This document shows positions 5,999 to 6,163 of a stretch of DNA of 6,163 bases, in pieces. The position numbers were made by a program, and so were the translations under genes. This DNA is from Pseudohaliea sp964438205 (GTDB lineage: Bacteria; Pseudomonadota; Gammaproteobacteria; Pseudomonadales; Halieaceae), in assembly GCA_964438205.1 (NCBI GenBank), contig CAYTJQ010000106.1, positions 1 through 6,163 on the forward strand, in the 5' to 3' direction. The notes beneath the pieces were generated by a model. The model made no database searches. It was not told the origin of the DNA and worked only from the letters and a program-made list of their open reading frames with translations. How positions within the stretch are numbered: the first letter of the stretch is position 1; every line of letters starts with the position of its first letter.

Positions 5999-6163
5999 AT
6001 GAGGTTGGCAAGAGGTTGCGATCTTTCCTCTATGACTCAGGCTGAATACCTATCCGGGCAACTACGGTGCTCCGTGATGCCGACGGCCCGGGAGAAGGGG
6101 TGCCGGTCACGCTACAAGCACGTCCATGTGCGCTCGACGCGGGCCATCCGGCGGTTTCAATCG
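5999..6163 (+). CDS. Unrecognised open frame, 5' part only (runs off the right edge)
   Basis: A frame opens 4 nt after the liuB stop and stays open to the window end (55 codons from ATG 5999; further in-frame ATGs at 6032 and 6077). The product from 6032 begins MTQAEYLSGQLRC and continues with a very basic stretch (REKGCRSRYKHVHVRSTRAIRRF). I do not recognise a family, and it does not resemble the LiuC enoyl-CoA hydratase N-terminus. No start has a good Shine-Dalgarno sequence. Third-position G/C is low in the first 20 or so codons and high after about 6074, so if real the gene may start at GTG 6074 or ATG 6077. Nearby are a 7-bp direct repeat GAGGTTG (6001-6007, 6012-6018) and a nested hairpin (CCGGGC 6054-6059 / GCCCGG 6086-6091, with ACGG/CCGT inside). 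The basic residues would suit a nucleic-acid-binding protein, but this is a guess. Confidence 0.35.
   Translation, partial: MRLARGCDLSSMTQAEYLSGQLRCSVMPTAREKGCRSRYKHVHVRSTRAIRRFQS

Noticed and set aside
4360..6000. Long minus-strand open frame (546 codons) opposite liuB
   Set aside because: Same cause: antisense of a recognised gene, repetitive composition, no recognisable domain.
6150..6163. GTTTCAATCG at the window end as a CRISPR repeat
   Set aside because: Only the short GTTTCAAT string is present, once, with no spacer-repeat pattern; it also lies inside the open frame.

Overview
The window is GC-rich gammaproteobacterial chromosome. It joins a conserved housekeeping block, read on the minus strand, to a leucine-catabolism operon, read on the plus strand. 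The best evidence for the lineage is the order birA - coaX - tRNA-Thr(UGU) - tRNA-Tyr(GUA) - tRNA-Gly(UCC) - tRNA-Thr(GGU) - tuf. This is the thrU-tyrU-glyT-thrT-tufB arrangement of Escherichia coli, with the birA/coaX flank familiar from Pseudomonas and relatives. Base composition and codon use (strong G/C at third positions) suggest a high-GC member, but I cannot name the genus.

Layout. Positions 1-56 hold the first 18 codons of tuf (EF-Tu, minus). Positions 159-885 hold four minus-strand tRNA genes, all with encoded CCA, separated by two unusually roomy spacers. The 111-nt spacer (699-809) carries a clean hairpin and a near-consensus promoter placed directly in front of tRNA-Tyr. The 290-nt spacer (325-614) carries a 108-nt structured inverted-repeat element (448-555) whose arms copy the T-arm of the neighbouring tRNA-Tyr. 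Positions 922-2648 hold coaX and birA on the minus strand, joined by an ATGA overlap. Positions 2649-2778 are a divergent control region with a 16-bp palindrome built from repeats of ACGTTA. Positions 2779-5994 hold liuR, liuA and liuB on the plus strand, tightly packed (ATGA overlap, then a 10-nt gap). The last 169 nt hold only the start of an unrecognised open frame, not the liuC gene that often comes next.

How the genes work together. LiuR is a MerR-type regulator that probably binds the palindrome in front of its own gene and controls the operon. LiuA oxidises isovaleryl-CoA to 3-methylcrotonyl-CoA. LiuB is the carboxyltransferase subunit that, with a biotin-carrying alpha subunit (LiuD, not in the window), makes 3-methylglutaconyl-CoA. 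BirA would attach biotin to that alpha subunit, so the divergent neighbours are biochemically linked. However, birA-coaX-tRNA-tuf is a housekeeping block by itself, so the adjacency may be chance. I see no clearly new system; the most unusual items are the T-arm-like element, the promoter splitting the tRNA cluster, and the unknown frame after liuB.
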